Positions 1 through 11,358 of a stretch of 64,000 bases of DNA are shown piece by piece. The translations under genes and the position numbers were made by a program. The first letter of the stretch is position 1. Every line of letters begins with the position of its first letter. Location of the stretch: NCBI RefSeq assembly GCF_024868665.1, contig NC_079900.1, forward strand, positions 3,498,730-3,562,729, in the 5' to 3' direction. The DNA is from Triplophysa rosa (lineage: Eukaryota; Chordata; Actinopteri; Cypriniformes; Nemacheilidae). The notes below the pieces were generated by a model. It did no database searches. It was not told the origin of the DNA and saw only the letters and a list, made by a program, of their open reading frames with translations.

Positions 1-367
1 AGATCAAAGTGCCTCTTCAGATCAACAGGTTTTAGTCTATACTGACTAAAGACATCTTTGTTTGTTGTTGTTAATACACTGGAGGTGCAGACCAGCCGTT
101 TAACATCTGATCATTCACCTCAAACCCAACGGCGCAGAACAGTGGGATCCATTCAATGCAATCCCGGCTCAATTTGCCTAACTGGCAAATCAGACAATGG
201 ACTTCTATTAGATATAGACTTTATTCTGTGTCTTATGTTTTTTTTTACAGTAAATAACTTTTGCATTATTAAGTTGACAGATATAGAGCTTGACTATTTA
301 ACCCATAATATTGATTCAAAAACATTTACAAATTCAATTTCCTTGATCCTCTGATGGTCAGACATAC

Positions 368-601
368 CCAGATCTGTAGCTTGATCCTCTTGTTATTGCG
401 AAAAACGGTTTTCACCTTGAAGTCGATGCCCACTGTGCTGACGAAGGCCGGTGTGAAGGAATCATCCGCGTAGCGAAACAGGAAGCTGGTTTTACCGACG
501 CTGCTGTTACCGATGATGAGAAGTTTGAACATGTAGTCGAAGTTTTGGTCGGCCGCGTCTTTCTGCGACGGCTGCAAACGCGAGTCGGTCACTGTCGCCA
601 T
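368..601 (-). CDS. rab3d: Rab3 GTPase, first coding exon only (RAB3D type)
   Basis: Rab3 proteins are GTPases of secretory vesicles that act in docking and priming of regulated exocytosis. This exon encodes residues 1-78, beginning MATVTDSRL, with the segment [18 protein letters not shown] typical of Rab3 and closest by eye to RAB3D. The P-loop GNSSVGKTS is at residues 31-39 and the switch I region ending STVGIDF at about 55-61. The exon ends after KLQIW, with a donor GTATGT at 367-362, the point where the family continues with DTAGQE. The ATG follows an acceptor CCAG directly, so the 5' UTR must come from an upstream exon. All later exons (switch II, G4/G5 motifs, C-terminal prenylated cysteines) lie beyond base 1. 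Choice of RAB3D over A/B/C rests on the N-terminus and on the neighbouring tmem205. Family certain, paralog likely. Confidence 0.9.
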
Positions 602-882
602 CTGGAAGAGAAAAGAACTAGAAATGAAGCCATTCGAGACATCAATGCAATTCTGCTCATTTTATGACCTTTTGTGGAGTTATTTTTTATTCAGATTTTG
701 TAGGATACAAGTGTTTTATCGTTTTCAAAAATTGACTTCAAAAAAGTCCTTAAGGAATAAGGTCTTCTGCACGGATTTACTCCGCGCTTCATGTGGACTT
801 AAAGCACATCAGACAATCCCAGTCGGCCGCATTCTGGTCTGATAACAGATGTCCGATTACCCTCTGAACACAATCTTCTGAA

Positions 883-1440
883 TAGGGTTGGGAATCGAAA
901 ATCAATTCCAATTTGGAATCGGAATCGAAAGGCTAGGAATCGGATCGGAATCGAAAGGAATAGGAATCGGATACTTGAGATTAAAATTTGAAATCCTCTT
1001 ATCAATTCCTGTGTGCATATTTTCAGAAAAGTACATGCGTTGCATGATCTGCTGATATCTCAATAAAAGCCCTTATGAAAATTATCGATATTTTTTACAA
1101 AGCACAGTTTAGCTATAGAATTTGCATTAAAGCACAGGAATCACAAATTAACCATAGTTGCATTATAGTAACTGCAGTTTAACCATGATGTAGTTCAACT
1201 ATGATAATACAAATTGTAATAAATCAGAAAAGGTGTGTTTCTACACAAAACGGTGCTCATAAATATATAAATATATTTTGCAAACAAGTCAATAAGCAGG
1301 CTAAATGACCATACAGGTTGATATCTGAATGTTTTACTTCAACTGTGGAATCGAAACTGGGAATCGATAAGAATCGAAATCGATAAGCAGAATCGGAATT
1401 GGAATCGGAATCGATAAAATTGAAACGATTCCCAACCCTA
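883..1440. mobile_element. hAT-like MITE with perfect 8-bp target duplication
   Basis: A 558-bp element bounded by inverted ends TAGGGTTGGGAATCG and CGATTCCCAACCCTA. The direct repeat CTTCTGAA lies immediately outside both ends (875-882 and 1441-1448), the 8-bp duplication typical of hAT transposons. The subterminal parts are full of GGAATCG/CGATTCC motifs; no transposase can be read, so it is non-autonomous. It lies upstream of the rab3d coding exon, probably in its first intron. Confidence 0.88.
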
Positions 1441-2044
1441 CTTCTGAACCTGGCATCATCACCGTCAAAAGTAGCCCAACTAACAGCCAAACTCCTGAGA
1501 ATGGAACTAAAACCCTTCCTCACCCCTCCACCGGCCAGCTGATCAATCAGACATGGCCTGCAGCTGTCCTCTGATGGAGACGATCTCCATGGAGACGGGC
1601 ACACGAACAAAGAGCACAGGCTCATTAAAAAGGCTGCGAGCACGACTCCTCTCCAGAGGTGGAGATGCTACAACAAAAACAGCAGATTTTGTCTCGAGCA
1701 CTTGTTTGGACAGCATCTCTTTGAACTCACTCTTGCAAGAGTCACTCAAATGGGCAAGTTTGAGGATTTGCTAAAGGTTAGGACGTTGGCACTTAACTAC
1801 TGTGATCCGTGTACCCTTTGCACACCGAGAGATGTTCATTTTAGATGCTTACTTGGAGATTATTCAAACTGTGTCCGTGAGCGCTTACGGTAGTCTTGGT
1901 ATCTGTTAAGTTTCAGGGTTGCAAAACGATTGGGTAAGAAAATATGAAACGCAGGTTTTGAAATAACAGTCTTCCTGTTTTAAGAATCTAAAGTACTCTA
2001 ACAAAAAAAGAGATTAAACACAAGCAATCTTACATTTACAAAAA

Positions 2045-2150
2045 TTAGGATCATATCTTCCGATAGAAGATATTTCGAGAAATGCCTCAAAGGTTTCGTG
2101 TCCATACAATGGAAGTCAATGGGGTCCAACGTTGTTTGGCTTAGAACTCG
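2045..2150. repeat. Fragment of the TTAAAGGGATAGTTCACCC fold-back MITE (family A)
   Basis: Contains the central block of family A (GAAGATATTT, then GTCCATACAATGGAAGTCAA, then a block like GTTGTTTGG), but neither terminal end is recognisable. It looks like an old truncated copy. Confidence 0.6.
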
Positions 2151-3195
2151 GCTCAGCCAATCAGAATCAAGGACCAGAACTGACGGTTTTAAAATGTAAC
2201 TTTTGCAGTGTCCTGATGAACCCTTTAAACCGCTTCAATGAAACACATCAGACAAGGCAGATATACTCCTCGCTCAATTTAACGTTTAATGGCTTTATAG
2301 CAAAATGCACTCAGCACGTCTCTTGGTCCATTAGCCACAAAGCAGAACACATGATGCTCGTCTCAGTCTAAGAGTCGATTATCCCACGAGAGAATTAAAT
2401 CAATAACTGTATATGACTCCCAACACCACCACCCCCTAAGCATTATCTGCAAAAAATCTAAATGGTTATGAAATCTGGTACATAAGACACCACGTTCATA
2501 AAAATCAATTCATAAACAATCACCAACAAATTGTGCAAGAAGCTTTCCGGTTTTTTAATGACAGTTGTGGGTAATAATACCAACTTCCTGTACCGTGGTT
2601 TTACTTCTAGAAATCCAAGTTGGAATTGAATGGAGTAATACAGCATACAGTAGATGCAAAAGAACAATTAACACTTTACAACTCAATTTTAAACATGGAT
2701 CATACTTTTAACTACGAGATGCAATTGTGGAATCTGTTAAATGGACTCCAGGACCCACATTTACCTCATCTGACATCTTTCACCTCTGCCCTGCCTGAGG
2801 ACCAAAGGGTGTTTTGAGGGATAGTGTCTCTTGTAACCATGGTACTGCTCTGTCTCTAATTGATCGTCTGGCAGATGTCCAGTTTGTCCACAAACCGGAC
2901 GCACATTCTCATTTCAGATGTGTAAAAGTAACAACGACACAATGCCATCATACCATAACTAATGTAACTAAATGATGCGTTATTGAGATCCATGCGGGGG
3001 ATTCCCGTATTAAAACTACATAAAAACAGGACTACATTATTTTTGTCTTCCTCTGGTGCCAACACAAAGCGGGATCTGGACAAACAAATCTGATGTTTTT
3101 GATTTCCATTTAAAGACTAAAAACAGCTTTCACAATCGCAAAAGCGTAAATATATCAAGTTCATAGCGCTGCTGTCGTTTTTTTTTTTTGCTTAC
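2151..3195. other. Non-coding stretch, no gene recognised
   Basis: Short open frames only; none has splice sites in phase, homology I recognise or compositional signal. Probably intron 1 of rab3d. Confidence 0.5.
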
Positions 3196-3340
3196 CTTAA
3201 CACGGATAGCCAGCGTTTTATTGTGCACCAACGGGATTTCCTCGGGTGGCAGCACCAATGCAAGAAACAGCGTGTGTGCGAGACGGATCTGAAGAGTGTG
3301 TGCGCGCGTGCGTGCGCGCGTGCAGATCCGGGACGCACGC
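3196..3340 (-). promoter_or_regulatory. Candidate non-coding first exon and promoter of rab3d
   Basis: Read on the minus strand, this CpG-containing block ends with a good splice donor, GTGTTAAG|GTAAGC, at 3196/3195. The rab3d coding exon needs an upstream UTR exon because its ATG sits directly at an acceptor, and this is the first plausible donor upstream. A short purine/pyrimidine-alternating GC repeat (about 3298-3345, GTGCGCGCGTGCGTGCGCGC type) may be the core promoter or just Z-DNA-like simple sequence. Inference; no transcript evidence. Confidence 0.3.
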
Positions 3341-3748
3341 ACACACACTTCAGATGACACACTTCAGATGTATTTCTAAAGCTATGGACTTTTTCAATGT
3401 ATTTCTTAGTCTTGTTTTTGAGAGAAAAAAAACATTATAATAAAACTCTTTGTCTGTATGAATGAATAAGACACCCTTATTATGTCATTAGTTAGAGTGT
3501 TATGCTTTATTAAACACTCGGTAGTTTCTGCTGGTCGGGATACTGGAGCTGTCATCATTAGAGATAAATGCTTTGTCGATGCATTTAATGAATTTATGTA
3601 ATCGACGTAATTTATGTAAGGCGATGCGTCTTTCAGCACTATGGCTTGTATTGTATTCATTTAGAAAACATTTCAGGCTGCTAGAAATAATAGCATAAAA
3701 AAGCTACCCACAACTTTCTAGGGTATTTTTTATTATTGCTCTCAGAAA

Positions 3749-3929
3749 TTCGATAATTCCCACTTCAACCCGGAAGTAACGTCTGGATTTAGTATCATTA
3801 AAAGTATTTAGTAACATTAAAACTTTATTGTTATTAATGATTTAGTAGCATTAAAACATTACAAGTATCTGCTAACATTAAAAGAGCACCGTTGCATAAA
3901 TTATTTTGAAATGGGAATTATCAAATTTC
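3749..3929. repeat. Small fold-back repeat
   Basis: Imperfect inverted ends ATTCGATAATTCCCACTTC and GAAATGGGAATTATCAAAT flank about 140 bp of AT-rich sequence with repeated AGTA-CATTAAAA motifs. A related sequence occurs at about 27290-27480, so this is a dispersed non-autonomous DNA element. Confidence 0.55.
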
Positions 3930-4324
3930 CAAGAGCACGTGATGGCAGCAGAAAAACGCGCGCGCTGTTGGAGAGAAAAGCGCGATCCTACGCAGTACAG
4001 AATGATGCCAAGAGGGATCTGTCCAACAAATATTAACTTTTAAGGCATTTGACTTATGCTTCCACCTATGTAATTCGATTTTATGAGATGAAGGTGGAAA
4101 AAAGAAAACCGGCCCCAAAAATCGGCCTCATATCGGCCTTTGGCTGGCCTTCTTTCTAAAAATTGGCATTGGTCAAAGAAAAATGAATATCGGTCGACCT
4201 CTACTTATGATCAACATAAATGTAAAGGCAGGGTTTTCCTTTATATTAAAAAATATACGCTACAGCTGCATATGACATTTAGCTAAATCAAAAAGCATCT
4301 ATGAAAACAGACAAATAGTACAAT

Positions 4325-4716
4325 AGACCTATTTCACAGCGTGACGTGTACAAACCGGAAGTAGGGTAAACGCTTGTCCGGTCAATGCTCTAGCTCCATT
4401 CACTACACAGAACAGTTGCGGAGACCAGGAGAAGTTAGGCATGAAGCGCTCCCTTTATGCTCATTTGTCTAACATATATCAGACCTTGATAATAAATAAA
4501 TCGCTCAAAAAACAATGTTTTTGTAATGTTTGTTTTCCCTATTTTTACATCTCCCAGTAAACCATGAATAAATAGGACAACGTATGCTACTTTTGTTTTT
4601 GGTAAATAAAATGCTGTGAGAAAACAAGCTGAATTAAGGAATGGCTATGACAGCAGTAGGGCCGGAAAAAGGTTTTCCCTACTTCCGGTCGCTGTCGCCA
4701 TTTTGTGAAATAGGCG
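4325..4716. repeat. Fold-back element with imperfect terminal inverted repeats
   Basis: The left end AGACCTATTTCACAGCG and the reverse complement of the right end CGCCTATTTCACAAAATGG match in CCTATTTCACA. Both arms continue into a matching ACCGGAAGTAGGG block. No transposase is readable. Superfamily not assignable from these ends. Confidence 0.6.
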
Positions 4717-6192
4717 AATTGATCTACTTCTGAGAATGTGCAAAACAACTGATTAAAATAAACTATAAGCATGTGTTTTTCTTCCTGCTTAAAGGGATAG
4801 TTCACCTAAAAAAATGAAAATTCTGTCATATCAGCTTGAACCATTCATCTTCTGCAGTATTTCCTTGTTTACTCTGTTTTTTTTTTTTAAAGCTGAAGGG
4901 TTTTGCTTTCCCACAAATTTGTCAACATATCTTTGTCATTGTTTCGTCTACATCTTGCTAATGTTACTACTGTACACCATATGGCTGGGAATACCAAGTT
5001 TATGAAAATGTATTAACACAGACTGGCAAATGTAAATAGAAAACAAATGGTTTGATCTGAGGAAATATTGGTTATACTACAGCTGTAACTGGCTGTTTTT
5101 CCTTCATGACAACATACATAAATGAAACTCAAGTAAATGTAAAATGAATTAATGAAAAAATAAGTTTATTCAAAATGAATTATTTTGAGTTTACTATACT
5201 TATGTGTTTAGTGTTCTTTACTCAAAATAATTGTGTTATCAACTTAAACGTTTTGAGGTAATAAGTTTCCACAAATGTTTTGCGTTATCTTAACTTATCA
5301 GGGTTTACAGTGTATATATAAAGTAATAACAGTAATCATTTTCTTTTTTTGCCTATGTTACTTGTTGTTATCTACTACAGCGGTTGTGATTTCTGTAACC
5401 CAGAGACATTCTTAAAACATAAAAAACTGGATATTTTCAATGTTTTCAGAACATTTTGTAAAACATCAGAAACGTCTAAGGAACGTTCTTAGAACAAACA
5501 AGTTAGCTGATGGTTTTCCTTTAAATTCTTCAATAATCTTTCTACTATTATTGAACAATAAGGCAATTAAGTGTAGTTCATACTAAAGCAAACACTTTAA
5601 TTTTCTTTTGATTTGTGAAACTGTGACTTTTTCAGGAGAGCAAAAACTGAAAATAATAGTGAATTCCACACAATATGGTAACACACGGATTTTCAATAAA
5701 TGACGACAGGAAATAAGTTTACTGTTCAAACATTACGTTCACAAAGATGATCAAATGTTCGTTTACAACGTTTATGTCGTTTCATATACAAAGAAATCTA
5801 TAAAAGGCCTTTCATAAGTTTTACAACAAGTTTACCCCCAGGAAACACACAATGCTAAAATATTGACAGAAATGCATTCTTTTTTATATAATAGAAGACA
5901 ATGAGTAATGTTCCAAAAAACAACAAATCATTTTTATGGACAGTGTAAATAAAAAGAACTGGGTTATTTTTGCTCACTCCACTTATTGGAGTCTGAGATT
6001 AATTTCGTGCAACCTAAAGTACTCTACCAATTCTCATCGTTTAAGTGTTATTGTTTTCAAGACAACAAGCCCAAATAACACACACAAAGAAAAAGTTAAA
6101 AGACAACAGGCACTGAATTTTGTTTTGAAAACATACACCCGTCTGCTTCATGTACACTTTTGTACTGACCACAACACTCATATAAAGAACGC
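4717..6192. other. Intergenic region between rab3d and tmem205, with a solitary MITE end
   Basis: At 4791-4835 there is only the left end of MITE family A (AAAGGGATAGTTCACC). The piece at about 5140-5320 resembles the ACTTA/TTTACAGTGTA repeat also found at 17541-17795. The segment just below 6193 should hold the tmem205 3' UTR (minus strand), whose end I could not place. No open frame is convincing. Confidence 0.5.
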
Positions 6193-7044
6193 TCATATAG
6201 TTCCTAAATGGAGGGCTAGGTAAATCATATTAACGGTAGTGGAAATAAAGCCAAAGAGGTTACAGAGGTTGGACAGACCATGAAAGCGATAGAAAGTGGT
6301 TCTGTGTTCCTTGTATTTCGGATCCTGCTCGCGGAGTTTGGTGTATCCTTCCCTGCTGGAGCCCATGCCCACTTCAGCCCCCAGCCCATGTTCCTGCTCG
6401 ATCTCTCTCATGACCAGCAAGCTCTCTGTGGCAGACGGGCCGAACCACTGCGCGTTCAGACCGGCCATGATCACGGGCACAAAAAACAGAGTCATCTGTT
6501 CAGTGGAAGAAGAAAAATGTGAGTGAAGAAAACAATTTGTTACGCTGGCTGATGAGTTTATACTGACATCCATCAGCATGGCATACCCAGTACCCACATC
6601 ATCTGTCACTATAAATGTATTCTGCTGTTTTGGGAAGTATTTCAGCATGGTTTAATGGTATAAAGTAATAATAAAGTTTTAACAATAAAGTTTTAACTGG
6701 TTACCTGTATGCCCTCATGCCAGTCTAGCAGTTCTCTGGGATGATACACTGCATATATGGCCAGATTTATAGCATTACCGCTCAGCAGACAGTAGAAATA
6801 AAAGGGGAACAATTTAATCTGGACAAGACCAAATGTGTGCATTGAAACCTGGGATATCAGCACAAATCCTGAGGATGAGAAAAAAAATGGGTGGAAAGCA
6901 TTTGAAATTATAAATTGCTAAAAATAAAATAACGCATGTATTACCTGCTATGAAAGACACCCACACCTGCATTCCCCAGGTGAATGAGATCACCAAAAGG
7001 TGAAGCACCTTTACCAAATCAGTTGGATCCCCCTCAGTACCCAT
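6193..7044 (-). CDS. tmem205: Transmembrane protein 205
   Basis: TMEM205 is a small multi-pass membrane protein; the human one has been linked to cisplatin resistance and secretory vesicles, but its biochemical role is unsettled. Three coding exons join in phase: 7044-6945, 6868-6705 and 6495-6193, giving 188 aa (human 189). Recognisable blocks in order are LVKVLHLLVISFTWGMQVWV, HTFGLVQIKLFPFYFY, VIMAGLNAQWFGP, LREQDPKYKEHRTTFYRFHG and LSNLCNLFGF. Four hydrophobic segments are visible, with the charged loop LREQDPKY between the third and fourth. Splice donors are GTAATA and GTAACC; acceptors are CCTCAG and GAACAG. I use the ATG at 7044; an open frame begins one codon upstream but not with ATG. 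An upstream UTR exon probably ends at 7819. The gene is divergent from elof1. Confidence 0.95.
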
Positions 7045-7117
7045 CACTTAAAATAAATAAATAGGATAAAGATGTTTATGTTTGGGAGATTTTAAGCACG
7101 CATAAAACCTTTGAGTT

Positions 7118-7518
7118 TCAAGGGATACCTCACCCAAAAATGAAAATTCAGTCATTTCCTCACCTTCGAGTTACTTTGTTCTGATGAACACAGAGAGAGA
7201 TATTTGAAAGAATGCTTATAACCAGACAGATTTTGACTACCATAGTAGGAAAAATGACGTTATCATTTTTTTTGTTCTGCTGAACACAAAAGAAGACATG
7301 TTGAAGAATGTAGGCCAGCAAACAGTTCTGGGGAACTTTTGACTACCATTGTATATTTTCCTACTATGGGAGTCAATGGGGGGCAAAATGTGTCTGGTTA
7401 TAAGCGTTCGTCCAAATATCTTTCTCTGTGTTCATCAGAACAAAGAAATGTCTACACATATGGAACAACTCCAAAGTGAGTACATTATGACAGAATTTTC
7501 ATTTTTGGGTGAAGTATC
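7118..7518. repeat. Family A fold-back MITE
   Basis: Near full-length, diverged copy. It opens with AAGGGATACCTCACCC and AATGAAAATTCAGTCATTTC, has the central ACTACCATTG/GGGAGTCAATGGG palindrome, and closes with GAATTTTCATTTTTGGGTGA. It sits in the 5' intron of tmem205, less than 100 bp upstream of its first coding exon. Confidence 0.75.
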
Positions 7519-7818
7519 GAGTACACATGCATGTTCCAAGTATTGATAAAGTACAAAATGCATCAATGTAGCTGTCAAATAGTTTTTGAGGCCGCTGTCT
7601 ACCATATATAAAGCTTGTCTACACAATCTGCTGTCGAGTACCTAAACGGGCACATTCAGACACTTTATAAAAACACCTTGACGTTGCTTACGAAATATCT
7701 AAGCTTGTGCAATTAACGTTATGAGATAAGACAAGACCCGCGCGTGGAATAATGCTGATAATATGTACGTTAAACAACATCCAACAAAAAACCCATACTT
7801 TAAATACACAATCCTTAC

Positions 7819-7920
7819 CGATCGATCAGGTTTGGGATCCACTTATTCACGCGTTGACTTTATGTTCCGTTACTAACTAATGTCAAAAGCGCGTTGCAAG
7901 ACTTCCGTAACGTCAGACAG
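7819..7920 (-). promoter_or_regulatory. Candidate tmem205 promoter and non-coding exon 1
   Basis: On the minus strand a donor GATCG|GTAAGG ends at 7819, suiting a UTR exon spliced to the ATG exon at 7044. Just upstream in transcription sense is an ETS core (ACTTCCG, 7901-7907) three bases from a CRE half-site (ACGTCA, 7910-7915), a pairing common in TATA-less housekeeping promoters. Exon limits are inferred. Confidence 0.45.
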
Positions 7921-8373
7921 GGGGCGTGTCCCAAGTAGGAGGTGTGTTCCACGCAAGAATGGCACGCACAAGATAAGACACTTTATCACGAATACGTAGC
8001 CTGGTTTGGTTCCTTTTAATGTGCTTTTCTCAACGATCAGTTTTGAGGGGTTTCGCACAAAATATTTAGCCGTCTTTGTTGTTCGATATAACGCTATTCT
8101 TGGATAGACCCGCCCCTTATGAGCACGAGAGCCAATCACTATCTGTTATTCAAATACACAGCCACATAGATCGCCCATTTATCGTGCAAAGCAACTGGTT
8201 GTAAATTCATATACTTGGTGCTCCTAATGTGAACCTCGAACGCTACGTAGAAAGTATACAACAACGTAAAATGTAGAATACATGTTTTTGTTATTTAAAT
8301 AAACAGCTTTGCGTAACACGAAGTTTTACATTTAAATGTTAAAATAAACTTTCTCCAGCGACCAAAACTGTTG

Positions 8374-8409
<36 letters not shown>
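8374..8409. repeat. (ATT)n microsatellite
   Basis: Uninterrupted ATT/TTA trinucleotide repeat, about 12 units, in the shared tmem205-elof1 5' region. Confidence 0.95.
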
Positions 8410-8544
8410 GTATATGGGTATAAAGGATGTGTGTGTCCTTTTACTGTTCTATGGGATTTATTGTTGTACACACATTTAGGATATAAAAACACAGTGAACA
8501 GCAGGTGGCGCTGCTCGATACGATAAACGTCGAAAACTCTAAAG

Positions 8545-8637
8545 AAGAAGAGTGAGCGGAAGTTAACCTTCTGTTTATTCTCCAGCGGCGGCGTGGTTTG
8601 GTTTCTTTGAGAATTAATTCATATTAATCGCAAAGCG
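8545..8637 (+). promoter_or_regulatory. elof1 core promoter and non-coding exon 1
   Basis: The sequence GAGCGGAAGT near 8555 is a consensus ETS site. About 80 bases on, AAAGCG|GTAAGAGG gives a strong donor after 8637. No ATG precedes the donor in a meaningful frame, so this would be a leader exon spliced to an acceptor (probably TTAAG just before 9010) upstream of the elof1 start. This promoter and that of tmem205 are about 0.7 kb apart and point away from each other. Confidence 0.5.
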
Positions 8638-9004
8638 GTAAGAGGATTTAACTGGTATTGTCTTATGTAATTGACTTGATTTGCTATTCATGAGTTAATG
8701 GTGACTTAAGAGATATGCGCGTGCTGTTTGCTTGCAGATCGGCTTTTATTTTAACGTGCCCTGAATTGTTTGTTTACATGCATGCTGCGTTACGTTACAC
8801 AATGAAGTTCAGCTGACTAACCTTAGGTGTTTTCTAGAGTTTTGCCTTCTTGTGTTACATTCAGTATTTAAGGAGCAATTGCTCCTTGCTTTATTAAAAC
8901 CCTGTCTTTATATAAGGGTCAATATTCTAATTTTTCCCGTTCATTTGTGTGTCACGTTCCTCTAATATTGTGTGTGTTCTTGACATGTCTTTTCCCTATG
9001 TTAA

Positions 9005-9507
<503 letters not shown>

Positions 9508-9582
9508 TTTTGATGACCAAAAACACTTAAGGATTTTTTAGTACTTTATAAATCACTGTCTTGTATTTTATCTTTAAGACCT

Positions 9583-9588
9583 AATAAA
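9583..9588 (+). other. Polyadenylation signal of elof1
   Basis: AATAAA 76 bases after the elof1 stop codon. A second AATAAA occurs near 9755 and could give a longer 3' UTR. Confidence 0.6.
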
Positions 9589-9761
9589 ACCATGGCTGGA
9601 GGTTTAGACATAATTTAAGTGAATAATTTAGCTGCCCATATGAATGTAGTTTTCATTTTGTTTAGCGTTACAGAAAAGCAATGGATGTTTTCATTTCAGT
9701 TCATTATTTCAGTTCATTATCTATGATTTTGGTTTTTATAAGACCACTTAGTGTCAATAAA

Positions 9762-11358
9762 TCATTTGCATATTCTTACTTGTGAAAATCTGTTTTCTGT
9801 TCGTTTCTATGATGATATTTTGGTCTGGTCATTTTTCAGGATATATTTGCACACACTGGGAAAACGGAACAGAAACGTTTTAATGATGTTAATGGAAAGA
9901 TAAACACAAGTAATTTGAAAATTACTGTGATTTATTAGGTTTTGCTCAGCCATTGTTGGTAAGCTTCATAAATAACACATTTTAAAGCATCAACGTTTTA
10001 TGTTCTGTTTCCATGATCAAAAAATTTCTGAATGTCCTTTCAGATCTTGAAAATGAGGAATTAAAAAACACTAGGGTAATCTATCCATATGTTGTAGTCA
10101 TGAAATGAACTCGCCTCCTGTGAGGCACATTGATGCTGTCATGTCAATACAGTTACTACTAGGCTTCTAAACCGTGACCCTCTTATCAAAGCAACAGTGC
10201 AGTTCTAAGTCTTTAAAAAAAACTGAAGAGTGAATTTTGGCAGGCTAAAGGTCTGTTTATTTAATCATTTTATTCATTCGAATGTATATCCATAGGTAGT
10301 TGCATTGCCACTGAAATTGAACTCGGTCAGGTTTAGTTAACATGTCTTAATACACTTTAGATTCGTCAGAACCTGCCTAGCAATAGCATTAGAAAACCAT
10401 AATGTTCATCCTAATGCTTAAATGGTTTTCTTCACAACATTTATTTTAAGCAATGCATGAAATGAAGCACTCTTTAATTTCAATTTAAGAGAGTCAGCCC
10501 ACCTTCACGTTGGCTGAAATCTACATGAACGTATGATAAATCAAAAACTCCAATGTGATTTTCCAGTAAGATATGTTTTCGGATCCAAACACTTCACAGA
10601 TACCGGGGGAAATCCCTATATTCTTATTTGTTCCCTAGCAGAGTTCACCCATATCTGGATATCAGGATTGTTTTTGCAGATATGCGACCTGTATAGAAAG
10701 AACGGGTTCAACCATCAAAGAAACATCCTCAGAACTGTAACGATGCATTGTAGGTCATGTTAACTATAATCTCATTCTATTTAAATTCTATTTAATTAAA
10801 ACTGAATAACAAAGATCTGTCAACGTTTTTTTATCTGTTCTGATAAATATGTCTTGTTTTTCTTTAGTTCAATTTCTCTGTTGGCTGGTGATAAACTCAT
10901 CCTTTAGGGATCTGTTGATTTGATCGAACGTTCGCAACGATGCCTGTGGACTTCCTCTCCTTTAATCCAATCAAAAGAGTTTTATGAATACATAGACCAC
11001 AACAGCTGGGGATGCGACCAAATCCACTTCCATTCTATAACATTATGAGGTGTTGTAAATAAAACCTCCATACTTTTCATCTGCGTTCTTTCATAAAATC
11101 TGGACCATGCACTTGAAGGAGAATGGCACACCCAAAAAAAACTACACAAGTGAAAAGCTGGAAAAGCCAGTGCTTAAAAAAATCCTCCCATTTTCCCCCG
11201 TGAAGCATCGGTCACTGAAGTACTCAGCACTGACCGGAGGCCGTGGTGTCATTAAACAGAGATCAAGCTGGTCCTACTTGGTCAAAATGAATTTGGAATA
11301 TCAGAAATAGCGCAGGTGATTTTAAAAAAAGCTGTGTGCTGGGAGCTGTCTTTTCCTC
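9762..11358. other. Convergent intergenic region and probable cnn1 3' UTR
   Basis: Between the elof1 poly(A) signals and the cnn1 stop codon. No repeat I recognise and no credible open frame. The part nearest 11358 should be the cnn1 3' UTR; minus-strand poly(A) hexamers (TTTATT on plus) occur near 10257 and 10440. Confidence 0.5.
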
